Shown: positions 1 through 6,551, numbered from the stretch's first letter. The stretch: 8,116 bases of DNA from Clostridia bacterium (GCA_003562655.1 PWUC01000059.1:1-8116); one strand, 5' to 3'. Numbers and translations are program-made. Notes: a model not told the origin generated them from the sequence alone.

Positions 1-6
1 CACCGC

Positions 7-50
7 TTCACCCGGTGAATGCGAGGGCGTCCGGTGCCGCGGACGCCCTC
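7..50. repeat. GC-rich inverted repeat with adjacent small palindrome
   Basis: GAGGGCGTCC (23-32) and GGACGCCCTC (41-50) are perfect 10-base inverted arms around an 8-base loop, so a very stable hairpin can form on either strand. Just upstream, TTCACC-C-GGTGAA (7-19) is a perfect palindrome around one base. An A-run follows the stem on the plus strand and no T-run follows it on the minus strand, so a standard intrinsic terminator is not supported. It may still mark the end of a gene lying left of the window. Confidence 0.6.
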
Positions 51-326
51 CAAAAATCTGCCCCCATTTCGGCGAAGTCTCGACCGGGAGATGCGGGCCG
101 GATCCCGCCGCTGTCCGCTCTGCACCGGCCCCCAGCACCCGGGGCTGTCCGGTGAGAGTCGACGGCGGTCAGGTTATGGGTCCTGCATCGTACCCTCGAA
201 ACTTAGAATTGGGTGTCATTGCTCTGTGGTACTGGCATGAAAACCGGTGTTTTACGGCCGCTGCGAGAGTACTGAAGCAAAGGTGGCTCATCTCATGCTC
301 ATCTGTAACAATAGTTGCCTAACAAC
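51..326. other. Intergenic stretch without a recognisable gene
   Basis: Both strands were read. The plus-strand open frame at 19-240 is arginine- and serine-rich, resembles no known family, has no convincing ribosome binding site and runs through the hairpin at 23-50, so it is not called. A 12-codon frame starting ATGAAAACC near 238 is too short to assess. No RNA gene or mobile element end is recognisable. Confidence 0.5.
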
Positions 327-440
327 TCAGCCCAACGGACAGCCTCTGAAAAACGTGAAATAGTTCTGTCCTTCCATCAAGAACCCCAGTAAGAAACCGT
401 ACACCCCTATTATGACCAGCAGTATGGCAATCGCTTTCAA
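327..440 (-). CDS. Possible 37-residue single-span membrane protein
   Basis: I do not recognise this gene. The frame opens with TTG (438-440) and ends at TGA (327-329). A GGGGGG run lies about 6 bases upstream of the TTG and could act as a ribosome binding site. An in-frame TAA at 462-464 shuts the frame upstream and no ATG or GTG is available, so TTG is the only ordinary start. Residues 3-21 (AIAILLVIIGVYGFLLGFL) form a clean hydrophobic helix after a lysine at position 2. A short polar and aromatic tail follows, with EGQNYF at about 23-28, and the protein ends CPLG. This looks like a membrane microprotein anchored by one helix. The neighbours are noncoding DNA and intron debris and give no functional clue. 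It could be chance, but a membrane-length hydrophobic run bounded by a start and a stop is suggestive. Confidence 0.4.
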   Translation of the reverse strand: MKAIAILLVIIGVYGFLLGFLMEGQNYFTFFRGCPLG

Positions 441-718
441 CGTAATCCCCCCATTGTAGATTTAGTCTGAAATGAACTGCGTGGCGCAGTGGCGTATCGA
501 GTTCCCTCCAACCCGAAATCCCCCTTGCACACCTTCACCATCCCGAGCCGATCCGCGCATAGCCGCCATCCATAGACACCATTGAGAAATCCTCAGATGT
601 CCGCCGTTGAGTGCCTTGGACATAAGCCCCGCTCAACTCCATCCCAGACCTCGACTACTGGCGCGAACAGGGCCTGATGTTCATGACCGCCTGCTACTTA
701 CAGCTTTGCAAACGTACA
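441..718. other. Intergenic stretch before the intron fragments
   Basis: No reverse transcriptase or maturase C-terminus is readable in any plus-strand frame here, although one would be expected just before domain V of a complete group II intron. A 26-codon frame ending at the TGA near 719-721 (containing DLDYWREQGL) might be a scrap of an interrupted gene, but it is too short to identify. The minus strand shows no gene. Confidence 0.45.
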
Positions 719-792
719 TGAAACCGCCGGATGCGGACCCGCATGTCCGGTGGTGTGGGGGGACGGCGGGGTGACCCCGCCTCCTACCGGAT
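719..792 (+). ncRNA. Group II intron 3' end: domains V and VI
   Basis: The segment folds as a typical domain V: ACCGCCGGA (723-731) pairs with TCCGGTGGT (746-754), and an upper stem ATGCG/CGCAT (731-735/740-744) closes a GACC loop. The lower stem carries a CGC triad at 725-727 where many introns have AGC. GGTGGTGTGGGGGG next to this stem is the familiar linker of bacterial group II introns. Domain VI follows, with GGCGGGG (765-771) and CCCCGCC (775-781) around TGA, then TCCTACCGGAT, which gives a bulged branch-point candidate A786 and a 3' end at about T792. This catalytic core is needed for splicing. No reverse transcriptase gene or domain I lies upstream in the window, so it is probably a remnant of an inserted and then deleted element. 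Similarity is judged from memory of the family, not by a covariance search. Confidence 0.72.
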
Positions 793-810
793 TACGCCCG
801 GCATGAATGA

Positions 811-1330
811 GTGCTAGAGAGTGCAAGTTCCTGCGGGCGGGGTCACGTAGGACCGCTAGCTGAAGGCAAGGGTGCCCGTGGCAACGTGGGATCTGAAGGA
901 AGCCGTAGGCACAACCGCGACCCGAGGAGCACGAATCCTGGACGAGGTGCAGCAGATTGGGCGAGTCTGCAAGAGAGTCACGGCTTTCGCGCCGTTGCGC
1001 AGGACCCATGATGCGACGCGGGCGGCCCGCCGGGTCAAAGACAAGAGGGTGCTCCGATTGCTGGAAGGGCCGGGAAGGGTCGGACCAGTGGCTGTGCCAC
1101 AGAGAGCGTCCCTGTGCCTGGGTGAGGTGTAAGCCCGTCCGCACCCGCCCGGCGGAAACTGCGTGCTCTTGGTATCTCAGAGGAGCAGATCCACCTGACT
1201 GCCAACAGTAGGAGGGGCCCCGCATGGCGGGAGCCTCTCGTCCTCCCCGATCAGTGAAGAGCGATACCGGCGGGGAGCACACGGATCACGTCTGGCGCCT
1301 GGCGATGAGCGCCCGACAGTCTGGTGAGAC
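811..1330 (+). ncRNA. 5' half of a second group II intron (domain I and part of II-III), no RT gene
   Basis: GTGCTAGAGAGTGCAAG at 811 resembles the GUGYG-type 5' end of group II introns. The tracts AGCTGAAGGCAAGGGTG (859-875), ATCTGAAGGAAGCCG (890-904) and GAGGAGCACGAATCC (924-938) are characteristic of domain I in bacterial introns that encode reverse transcriptases. CAACAGTAGGAGG at about 1203-1215 resembles the segment before domain IV. In a full element the reverse transcriptase gene would follow, then domains V and VI. Here the TetR gene starts at 1411 instead, and no second domain V is visible, so this is a 3'-truncated intron. The right boundary is approximate, somewhere in 1215-1340. 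The long minus-strand open frame across it is a shadow in structured RNA sequence. Confidence 0.62.
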
Positions 1331-1333
1331 GCA

Positions 1334-1362
1334 TTGACTCGGAGACGGGCCGATGCTATGCT
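1334..1362 (+). promoter_or_regulatory. Sigma70-type promoter for the TetR gene
   Basis: TTGACT (1334-1339) and TATGCT (1357-1362) are separated by exactly 17 bases, near-consensus -35 and -10 boxes. Transcription would begin near 1369-1372, about 40 bases before the ATG. The overlapping CTATACTTAA (1361-1370) could serve as an archaeal TATA box if the host is an archaeon. Confidence 0.55.
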
Positions 1363-1373
1363 ATACTTAATCT

Positions 1374-1386
1374 ACCGACGGTCAGT
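1374..1386. promoter_or_regulatory. Candidate TetR operator
   Basis: ACCGAC-G-GTCAGT is an inverted repeat with five of six arm positions matching. It lies just after the predicted transcription start and 24 bases before the repressor's ATG, where TetR-family repressors often bind to control their own gene. Binding is inferred from position and symmetry only. Confidence 0.4.
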
Positions 1387-1410
1387 TAGTTATATGGGAG
1401 GTATCGCCAT

Positions 1411-2088
1411 ATGCAGAGGCGGAAGAGCGGGGCGGCGCGCAAGCGGGAGTTTCTCGAGGTCGCTCTGCGGCTGTTTTCAGAAGAAGGATATGACGGGACC
1501 ACAATACAGGACATCATCGATGCGGTGGGGGTATCCAAGGGCACCTTCTACCACTACTTCGACGGCAAACAGGATGTGGTCGAGGAGCTGGCCCGTGATC
1601 TTACCAAGCGCATGGCACCATTGATTGAGGAGATCGCCGCGCAGGACCTCGACGCCGTCGAGAAACTGAACCGCGCCATCCAGTCCATCCAGGAGCTGAA
1701 GACGGAGCATGCCGCTACCAGGGCGCGGATGCGGAAAGCCCTGCGGGGTTTGGGGAACCTGTACCTGGCCCAGCGGGTGATCGACGTCATACTTGAGATG
1801 TCCGCTGGCCCGTTTGCCCTGCTTATCGCCGAGGGCAGGAGGCAGGGAGTCTTTAACGTGCCGGACGCGGACGAGGCGGCCGACTGCCTCCTGAGGATGA
1901 TGCTCGCCATGAACCAGTCGCTGCCCGCTCTGGAGGACCAGCCCGCCCTGCGGAGGAGGGTCCGATTTTACGAGCACGCCGTAGCGCGCGTTCTGGGCGT
2001 TCCTCCGGGCTCGGTGGAGCTGCTCGAACCCCTCCTGCGACGGCTCTGCCGCGAACGGAAGCAGAGCGTGGAGACGGGGTCATATTGA
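1411..2088 (+). CDS. TetR/AcrR-family transcriptional regulator
   Basis: This 225-residue protein has the usual TetR-family length and layout. An N-terminal three-helix DNA-binding domain covers about residues 8-56, with LRLFSEEGYDGTTIQDII (19-36) and the recognition helix VSKGTFYHYF (41-50), the family hallmark. The remaining helical C-terminal half is the variable ligand-binding and dimerisation domain, so the inducer cannot be read from sequence. The ATG is preceded by GGGAGGT (1396-1402) at good spacing. A promoter and an inverted repeat upstream suggest autoregulation. The gene lies 105 bases before the PEP-utilizing enzyme on the same strand, with no obvious separate promoter or terminator between, so it probably controls the following two genes, most likely as a cytoplasmic repressor released by a small molecule. 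The family call is secure; the regulon is inferred. Confidence 0.93.
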   Translation: MQRRKSGAARKREFLEVALRLFSEEGYDGTTIQDIIDAVGVSKGTFYHYFDGKQDVVEELARDLTKRMAPLIEEIAAQDLDAVEKLNRAIQSIQELKTEHAATRARMRKALRGLGNLYLAQRVIDVILEMSAGPFALLIAEGRRQGVFNVPDADEAADCLLRMMLAMNQSLPALEDQPALRRRVRFYEHAVARVLGVPPGSVELLEPLLRRLCRERKQSVETGSY

Positions 2089-2193
2089 CGAGAGTGTTCG
2101 GCACTCATGCATCGACGCGGCTGCGCCCAAACGGCGACAAACTACCCGCTGGGATCGGGGCGTTACGTTAAGTTTGGAAGGGAGAAGAACCGC
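2089..2193. other. Short spacer between the TetR and phosphotransferase genes
   Basis: The spacer contains a small hairpin, GAGTG (2092-2096) with CACTC (2102-2106) around TTCGG, four bases after the TetR stop. No T-run follows, so it is not a convincing terminator. An upstream in-frame ATG at 2107 exists, but the 29 codons from there look noncoding and lack a ribosome binding site. GGGAG (2180-2184), 9 bases before the ATG at 2194, marks the likely start of the next gene. Confidence 0.45.
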
Positions 2194-4809
2194 ATGAGCA
2201 GCTTCGTCCGGAATCTCAGCAGCATCAGAAGAAGACATCTGGCGCTCGCTGGGGGTAAGGCGGTTAACCTGGGAGAGATGATGGAGGCGGGACTGCCGGT
2301 GCCGGATGGATTTGTGATCCTGACCTCCGCCTACCGCACCTTCATCGAGGAGAACGGCCTGCAGGAGGAGATCGAAGGGTTGCTGACAGACCTCTCCTCG
2401 CTGGAGGCGCGGGAACTGGAGCGGACAGCTGAGCACATCCGCCGTCGCATCGTCCGCGCCGTCACCCCCGACGGGATCAGGCGCGAGATCGACGCCGCAT
2501 ATGGGAAACTGGGGGAGGGCGCCGTTGCGGTGCGCTCGTCGGCGACCGCCGAGGACCTGCCCGATACCTCGTTCGCCGGTCAGTACAGCAGTTACCTGAA
2601 CATCAGTGGACGCGAGGAGCTGGTAACGCACATCCGCAGGTGTTGGGCCTCGCTCTGGAATTACCGGGCCCTCTCTTACCGGCTGCGGCGAAACGCCGGG
2701 GGGGACGACCCCGCCCACGGTGTCGTGGTACAGCGGATGGTCGACGCCGGCAAGTCCGGCGTTCTGTTTACCGCCAACCCGGTGAACGGTCGGCGGGATC
2801 AGATGCTTCTGGATGCGTCCTGGGGGCTCGGCGAGTTGATCGTGGGGGGCGAGGTGACCCCCGATGAGTGGGTCATCACACACGACACCGGGCGAATCCT
2901 GCGGGAGACCATCGCCGACAAAGTTCGGATGACCGTGCAGCGGGAGGGTGGGGTCTGCGAACGAGTGGTGCCCGGGGAGTGGCGGAGTGCGCCAACTCTC
3001 GATGACGGCGAACTCTCACGCCTGCACGAGCTGGGGAAAGAGGTGCAGCGGCATTTCGGATTTCCCCAGGACATTGAGTGGGCCCATTCTGATGGCGAAT
3101 TCTTCCTGGTGCAGACCCGGCCGATCACATCTCTCTATCCGCTGCCGCAGGGTGCGGAGCAGTGGGATGATCTCCGGGTGTACGTCAATTTCAGTCTGGT
3201 TTCGCAGGGCATGCACGAGCCGCTGACCCCGATGGGAGAGAGCATCTTTCTCAAGACATTTGTGGCACCGGCGCGGCTGTTCGATAGGCGCATCGTGGAC
3301 GAAAGAGACCTGTGGTGGCTGAAGAGTGTCGGCGGCCGGGTGTTCATGGACATGACCGAACTGCTGCGGGATGAAAGGAGATGGGAGGACGTCATCATAA
3401 ACGATGTCTTCTCCGATCAGGAGCCCGTGACAGCAGAGGCACTGCTGCAGTTTCTTGCGCGCAACCGGGAGGAGATAACCAGTCGCAGGAGCAGGATGAT
3501 GCCCTGGCTCATCAGAAAGCTGATACCCTTGCTGCGCATAGCGCTGCCGATGGGAATCAGCTGGCTGTATGGAATACTGTTTCCCCTCCGGGCCCGGGCC
3601 AAAGCCTTTAGGGAGTGGGGGCGGACCGTCCAGCGGTTGCTGGAAGCCCGAAGCGCGGCCGACACCATCGAGGAGAAACTGCAGCTCATCGAACGCCACG
3701 TGGGCGCGTTCACGCTATCCGGCTTTGCCATACTGTCCCTCATTGCACCGTCCGTCGACAATGCGGAGCGGGCGCAGGAAATTGCGGGCCGGTATCTGGA
3801 GGATACGTCCTACCTGCAGCGGGTGAAGAAGTCGGTGCCGCACAACATCACCACCGAGATGGGCGTCGAGTTGATGGAGGTGGCCAGGAGTCTGGCGGAA
3901 CGCGACGTTGAGCCCGATCCCAGAGAGAGAGAGGTGGCCGAGTTTTTGCAGAAGTACGGGCACAAATCCAATGAAGACATGGATGTGGGGATCCCGCGCT
4001 GGGCGGAGGAACCGGAGTATGTGCTCGACCTCATCCGATTGCAAATGAGGAATCGGGCGTACGAGGAGGGCCTGCGCAGCTTCTACCGGGGAGCGGAGGA
4101 GGCGAAGGCGGCCATCGAGCGGGCCGGGGATGCGCTGCGCCGGGCGGGGGCGAGTCGGCGGGTGACCCGCAAGGTGGTGCGTCTGTTGCGCACCTACCGC
4201 GAGACCTTCGGACTGCGGGAGCAGTCCAAGTTCGTCCTGACCCAGATGTACCAGATTTACCGTGAGATGCTCCGCGAGGTCGGCGAGGAGCTCGCCGCCC
4301 AGGGGCGCCTGGATCGCCCCGACGATGTGTTCTTGGTACGGTTCACCGACGTGAGGTCGGATGAGCCCCTGCAGGAGACGGTGCGGGCAAACCGACGGCG
4401 ATATGATCGCTACACGGGGCTGTCCGCCCCCCGCATTATGACCAGCACTGGCGAGTGCATCCACGCCGCGGCCGAGGAGAGCAACGGTGCGCTGGCCGGG
4501 GTGTCGGTGTCTGCCGGCGTGTACGAAGGGGAGGCTCGGGTGCTCGATTCGCCCGAACAGGGCGCGGAGCTGCGGAAGGGAGAGATCCTGGTGACCCGGG
4601 CCACCAGTCCCGCATGGACCCCGCTCTTCGTCTTTCTCGGGGCGATCATCATGGAGGCGGGCGGTCCGATATCGCACGGTTCCGTGGTTGCCCGTGAATA
4701 CGGGATCCCCGCGGTCATAGTGCCGGAGGCCACAAATCTGATCCGGACCGGCGAGCGGATCCGGGTCGATGGTGATGCCGGCACGGTCAGACGTCTCGGT
4801 GCCGACTGA
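2194..4809 (+). CDS. PEP-utilizing phosphotransferase, rifampicin phosphotransferase-like
   Basis: From the ATG at 2194 (GGGAG 9 bases upstream) the protein has 871 residues, the size of rifampicin phosphotransferases. Residues 1-320 are the PPDK/PEP-synthase ATP-binding domain: GGKAVNLGEM (20-29), VRSSATAEDLPDTSFAGQYS (113-132), GVLFTANP (189-196), WGLGELIVGG (210-219) and QTRPIT (307-312). A helical middle region (about 330-770) carries a KYGHKSNEDMD...PRW block from about 587, matching the KYG...GEIDI...PRW block of rifampicin phosphotransferases. The C-terminal swivelling domain has GGPISHGSVVAREYGIPAV with catalytic His828. The PEP/pyruvate TIM barrel of true PEP synthase is absent, so gluconeogenic PEP synthesis is unlikely. 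In this family ATP phosphorylates the His, which passes phosphate to a bound acceptor, for instance the rifamycin ansa hydroxyl, releasing AMP and phosphate. The acceptor here is unproven. All motifs look intact. The protein is cytoplasmic and lies between a TetR gene and a coupled membrane protein gene. Confidence 0.88.
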   Translation: MSSFVRNLSSIRRRHLALAGGKAVNLGEMMEAGLPVPDGFVILTSAYRTFIEENGLQEEIEGLLTDLSSLEARELERTAEHIRRRIVRAVTPDGIRREIDAAYGKLGEGAVAVRSSATAEDLPDTSFAGQYSSYLNISGREELVTHIRRCWASLWNYRALSYRLRRNAGGDDPAHGVVVQRMVDAGKSGVLFTANPVNGRRDQMLLDASWGLGELIVGGEVTPDEWVITHDTGRILRETIADKVRMTVQREGGVCERVVPGEWRSAPTLDDGELSRLHELGKEVQRHFGFPQDIEWAHSDGEFFLVQTRPITSLYPLPQGAEQWDDLRVYVNFSLVSQGMHEPLTPMGESIFLKTFVAPARLFDRRIVDERDLWWLKSVGGRVFMDMTELLRDERRWEDVIINDVFSDQEPVTAEALLQFLARNREEITSRRSRMMPWLIRKLIPLLRIALPMGISWLYGILFPLRARAKAFREWGRTVQRLLEARSAADTIEEKLQLIERHVGAFTLSGFAILSLIAPSVDNAERAQEIAGRYLEDTSYLQRVKKSVPHNITTEMGVELMEVARSLAERDVEPDPREREVAEFLQKYGHKSNEDMDVGIPRWAEEPEYVLDLIRLQMRNRAYEEGLRSFYRGAEEAKAAIERAGDALRRAGASRRVTRKVVRLLRTYRETFGLREQSKFVLTQMYQIYREMLREVGEELAAQGRLDRPDDVFLVRFTDVRSDEPLQETVRANRRRYDRYTGLSAPRIMTSTGECIHAAAEESNGALAGVSVSAGVYEGEARVLDSPEQGAELRKGEILVTRATSPAWTPLFVFLGAIIMEAGGPISHGSVVAREYGIPAVIVPEATNLIRTGERIRVDGDAGTVRRLGAD

Positions 4810-5603
4810 TGGGCGAAACGAGAGGAGTCGGGCGGAACCATCCCGCCGCCCAGGGATCGGGCGGGTGGTTCGGAGAGGAGGAGCGGCGGGCGACCGGTCG
4901 CTTTCTGCTGCTTCTGCTGGTGCTACTTCTCCTGCCGAACCGGGAGATCGGTCTGCTGTTCGACCTCAACCCGCGGGTCATCTGGTCGGTGGTCGTGTTC
5001 ATCGCCGGGTTGAGCCTCGGCGGGTATCTGCTTTCAGGGTGGATCAACCCCGCGACCGCCGTTCCCATCACCGGCGCCATAGGGGGCTGCGTCTCGCCCA
5101 GTCTGACCGTCATGGCTCTGGTCGAGCAGACCCGACGGAATGAGGCACTCGCCCCCGTCCATGCACTGGCAGCGGCGATCGCATCCACCGTCCTGTTTCC
5201 GCGCATGCTGGTGCTCGTGTGGATCGTCACTCCACCGCTTGCCCGGTCCCTCGTCCTACCGCTCGCGGCGATGACCGGGGTGGGGACGGGGGTGACGGTG
5301 TTCCTCTGGCTGCGCGTCCGCGCCACCCGCACGCCGCGGCTGGAGATCCGTACTCCCTTCCGGATCCGGTCGGCTCTCATCATCGGTGCCGCCGTCGCTG
5401 TGCTGCTGGCGGTGGGTAATGCCTTAGATCTCGCCCTTCCTGCCCCGGTGGCACGGGTGGGAATCGTGCTGGCTGTCACGGCAGATTCGGCAGGAAACGC
5501 AGCATTTGCCTGGCTGGCCGGGGCGAGGAGGATGGCCTGGATCATCGGGGTAATCCTGCTATTCAGTGCAGGCATCGGTATTGCCCTCATCCAGCTGACC
5601 TGA
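4809..5603 (+). CDS. DUF4010 polytopic membrane protein (MgtC/SapB-associated)
   Basis: This 264-residue integral membrane protein has about seven or eight hydrophobic helices: residues 31-43, 57-76, 85-105, 118-140, 146-168, 188-208, 214-236 and 242-262. The block LNPRVIWSVVVFIAGLSLGG (53-72) followed by TGAIGGCVSPSLTVMAL (88-104) matches DUF4010, the domain usually C-terminal to an MgtC/SapB domain in proteins of about 400 residues. The MgtC part is missing, so this is a stand-alone DUF4010 protein or a shortened relative. Its biochemical function is unknown; MgtC relatives are linked to Mg2+ stress and membrane potential, but transfer of that role is speculative. The start ATG overlaps the preceding TGA (TGATG), implying translational coupling to the phosphotransferase. 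The first 20 residues are glycine-rich and polar, and no signal peptide is evident. Confidence 0.82.
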   Translation: MGETRGVGRNHPAAQGSGGWFGEEERRATGRFLLLLLVLLLLPNREIGLLFDLNPRVIWSVVVFIAGLSLGGYLLSGWINPATAVPITGAIGGCVSPSLTVMALVEQTRRNEALAPVHALAAAIASTVLFPRMLVLVWIVTPPLARSLVLPLAAMTGVGTGVTVFLWLRVRATRTPRLEIRTPFRIRSALIIGAAVAVLLAVGNALDLALPAPVARVGIVLAVTADSAGNAAFAWLAGARRMAWIIGVILLFSAGIGIALIQLT

Positions 5604-5656
5604 TCACGGCGGCGGGACTGGAGAGAGGAGTCGCTGTGCGAGCTGGGATCAGTGCG

Positions 5657-5715
5657 AGAGCCCTGGCGGATTTCCAAGTGGAACGCGACAAGGGCTCTAA
5701 TCCGAGCCGGCTCTC
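5657..5715. repeat. Nested inverted repeats after the operon
   Basis: AGAGCCCT (5657-5664) pairs with AGGGCTCT (5691-5698). GAGCCGGCTC (5704-5713) is a perfect palindrome, and GGCTC (5693-5697) can pair with GAGCC (5704-5708). GAGAGCC (5656-5662) can also pair with GGCTCTC (5709-5715), so mutually exclusive folds are possible. The segment lies between the DUF4010 stop and the AGGAGG of the next coding-like frame. It could terminate or attenuate transcription, but no T-run follows. A tRNA was considered and not supported. Confidence 0.4.
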
Positions 5716-5749
5716 CGTCGTGAAGAGGCAGGAGGAACAACCGATAACA

Positions 5750-6044
5750 ATGTCTGAGTCCTCTACGGGCATAGGCCGTGGGGAAGAGCACCGGTCTCAC
5801 CGACAGCAGCATGTGCACCGGCACCAAGCTGAAACTGCAGGTGGAGACACTGTTCCGGGAAGGGTGCTTCCGCGAGGAGACAGCAGAGATGGCGGGAGAA
5901 AAAGACGCGGAGGTATTCGGAGAGGACCTGGGCACCACTCCATGGAGCGTGACCAGCATTTTGGCCACAATAGCCGATCTGGAGCTCTGCCGATGCTGGC
6001 ACCCCGGTGGTGCTGATATGCAAATTCCCTGCCTGATACAATAA
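5750..6044 (+). pseudogene. Unrecognised, frameshifted small gene remnant
   Basis: AGGAGG (5730-5735) precedes ATG 5750 by 14 bases, but that frame soon becomes arginine/histidine-rich and implausible. The +1 frame, open from GTG 5778 (or ATG 5811) to TAA 6042-6044, has strongly G/C-biased third positions and a sensible sequence: TKLKLQVETLFREGCFREET (about 16-35 from the GTG), then EMAGEKDAEVFGEDLG and TTPWSVTSILATIADLELCR. I read this as one gene with an extra base near 5765-5785. No family is recognised. The VETLFREG...EETAEMAG pattern resembles a helix-turn-helix, so a small DNA-binding protein is possible. Its start as the fourth member of the operon, its exact frameshift site and whether it is merely a short intact gene from 5811 are unresolved. 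Confidence 0.4.
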
Positions 6045-6316
6045 GTCGACACCCTACAGCGTCAACTGGATGATTCCCGCAATCGTCTGGCATCCAATCC
6101 GGGAGTGCCGTTCGGCAGAAGCCCTGCTCTGAGCAATAGAAAACTCGTGTTCAATCCAAGCGCAGAACTGGCAGCTCGCTCCGATGAACAGCAGTCGACG
6201 CCCGGAGGGAGTTCTGTCAAAGAACTTGCTAGCCGATCTTCCCTCTCCCGCTTGAGAAGAAATCGCTGCTCCAGTAGGGCGCGGAGGGGGAAAATATCAA
6301 TCCATGATCCTATTCA
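6045..6316. other. Stretch without a recognised gene, beside transposase debris
   Basis: No reading frame on either strand resembles a known protein. Base composition is mixed and there is no long repeat. It lies beyond the transposase stop (minus strand), so one end of the original insertion sequence should fall in or near 6200-6310. I could not identify a terminal inverted repeat without its partner end. Confidence 0.4.
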
Positions 6317-6497
6317 TTACACCTCCGCGGTGAAGCCTTCCTCCGTCAGCTCCAGTTCCATCTCTTTGACCAGGTAGTAGGCCAAAAAACAGATGAGCAC
6401 ATGCGTCCGCATCCGATCTCTCTTGCAGTGGGCGGATCTTCAAAAAGCTTATGATGTGGCTGAAGGCCCGCTCCACCCCTTGGATGATTGCTGACAT
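6317..6497 (-). pseudogene. C-terminal fragment of an IS4/IS1634-type transposase, frameshifted
   Basis: Read on the minus strand, one frame gives GVERAFSHIISFLKIRP and the next gives MRTHVLICFLAYYLVKEMEL followed by ELTEEGFTAEV and TAA (6317-6319). Together these match the end of IS4-superfamily DDE transposases of IS1634 type, where a helix with the essential glutamate (VERAF) is followed by RVRAHVFxCFLAYxLxKEMEL. The two parts are in different frames, so at least one base has been gained or lost at about 6408-6428. No catalytic aspartates or N-terminal domain are present. About 54 bases separate this from the nucleotidyltransferase stop, so most of the element was deleted there. It cannot encode an active transposase. 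Confidence 0.72.
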
Positions 6498-6551
6498 CGA
6501 GACTACCCTTCAACAGCCTCAATACGCCCTGCCCGGTATCTTTCGGTACAG

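Noticed and set aside
640..721. Short frame containing DLDYWREQGLMFM as an exon of an interrupted gene
   Set aside because: Only 26 codons, closed by a stop upstream, with no identifiable continuation after the intron fragments.
698..1282. 194-codon open frame on the minus strand
   Set aside because: It is antisense to the group II intron RNA; the peptide has no family features.
1411..1623. Plus-strand frame at 1334-1624 as a separate gene
   Set aside because: It overlaps the TetR helix-turn-helix in another frame and has no family similarity; the TetR frame has the ribosome binding site and the motifs.
2107..2193. N-terminal extension of the phosphotransferase from ATG 2107
   Set aside because: The 29 extra codons lack a ribosome binding site and resemble nothing at the start of the family, whereas ATG 2194 has GGGAG at good spacing and yields the family length.
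2080..2883. 267-codon open frame on the minus strand
   Set aside because: It covers the ATP-binding domain of the phosphotransferase in antisense and has no recognisable motif or ribosome binding site.
3715..4677. 320-codon open frame on the minus strand
   Set aside because: It is antisense to the phosphotransferase, whose motifs are intact across the region; His, Pro and Leu content is typical of a shadow frame.
5650..5725. tRNA gene
   Set aside because: A 7-base acceptor-like stem exists, but the enclosed length is too short and the T-loop and D-loop consensus bases are absent.
4787..6052. 421-codon open frame on the minus strand
   Set aside because: It is antisense to the DUF4010 gene, rich in Arg, Ser and Thr, and matches no family. 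High-GC coding sequence commonly leaves the antisense strand open.
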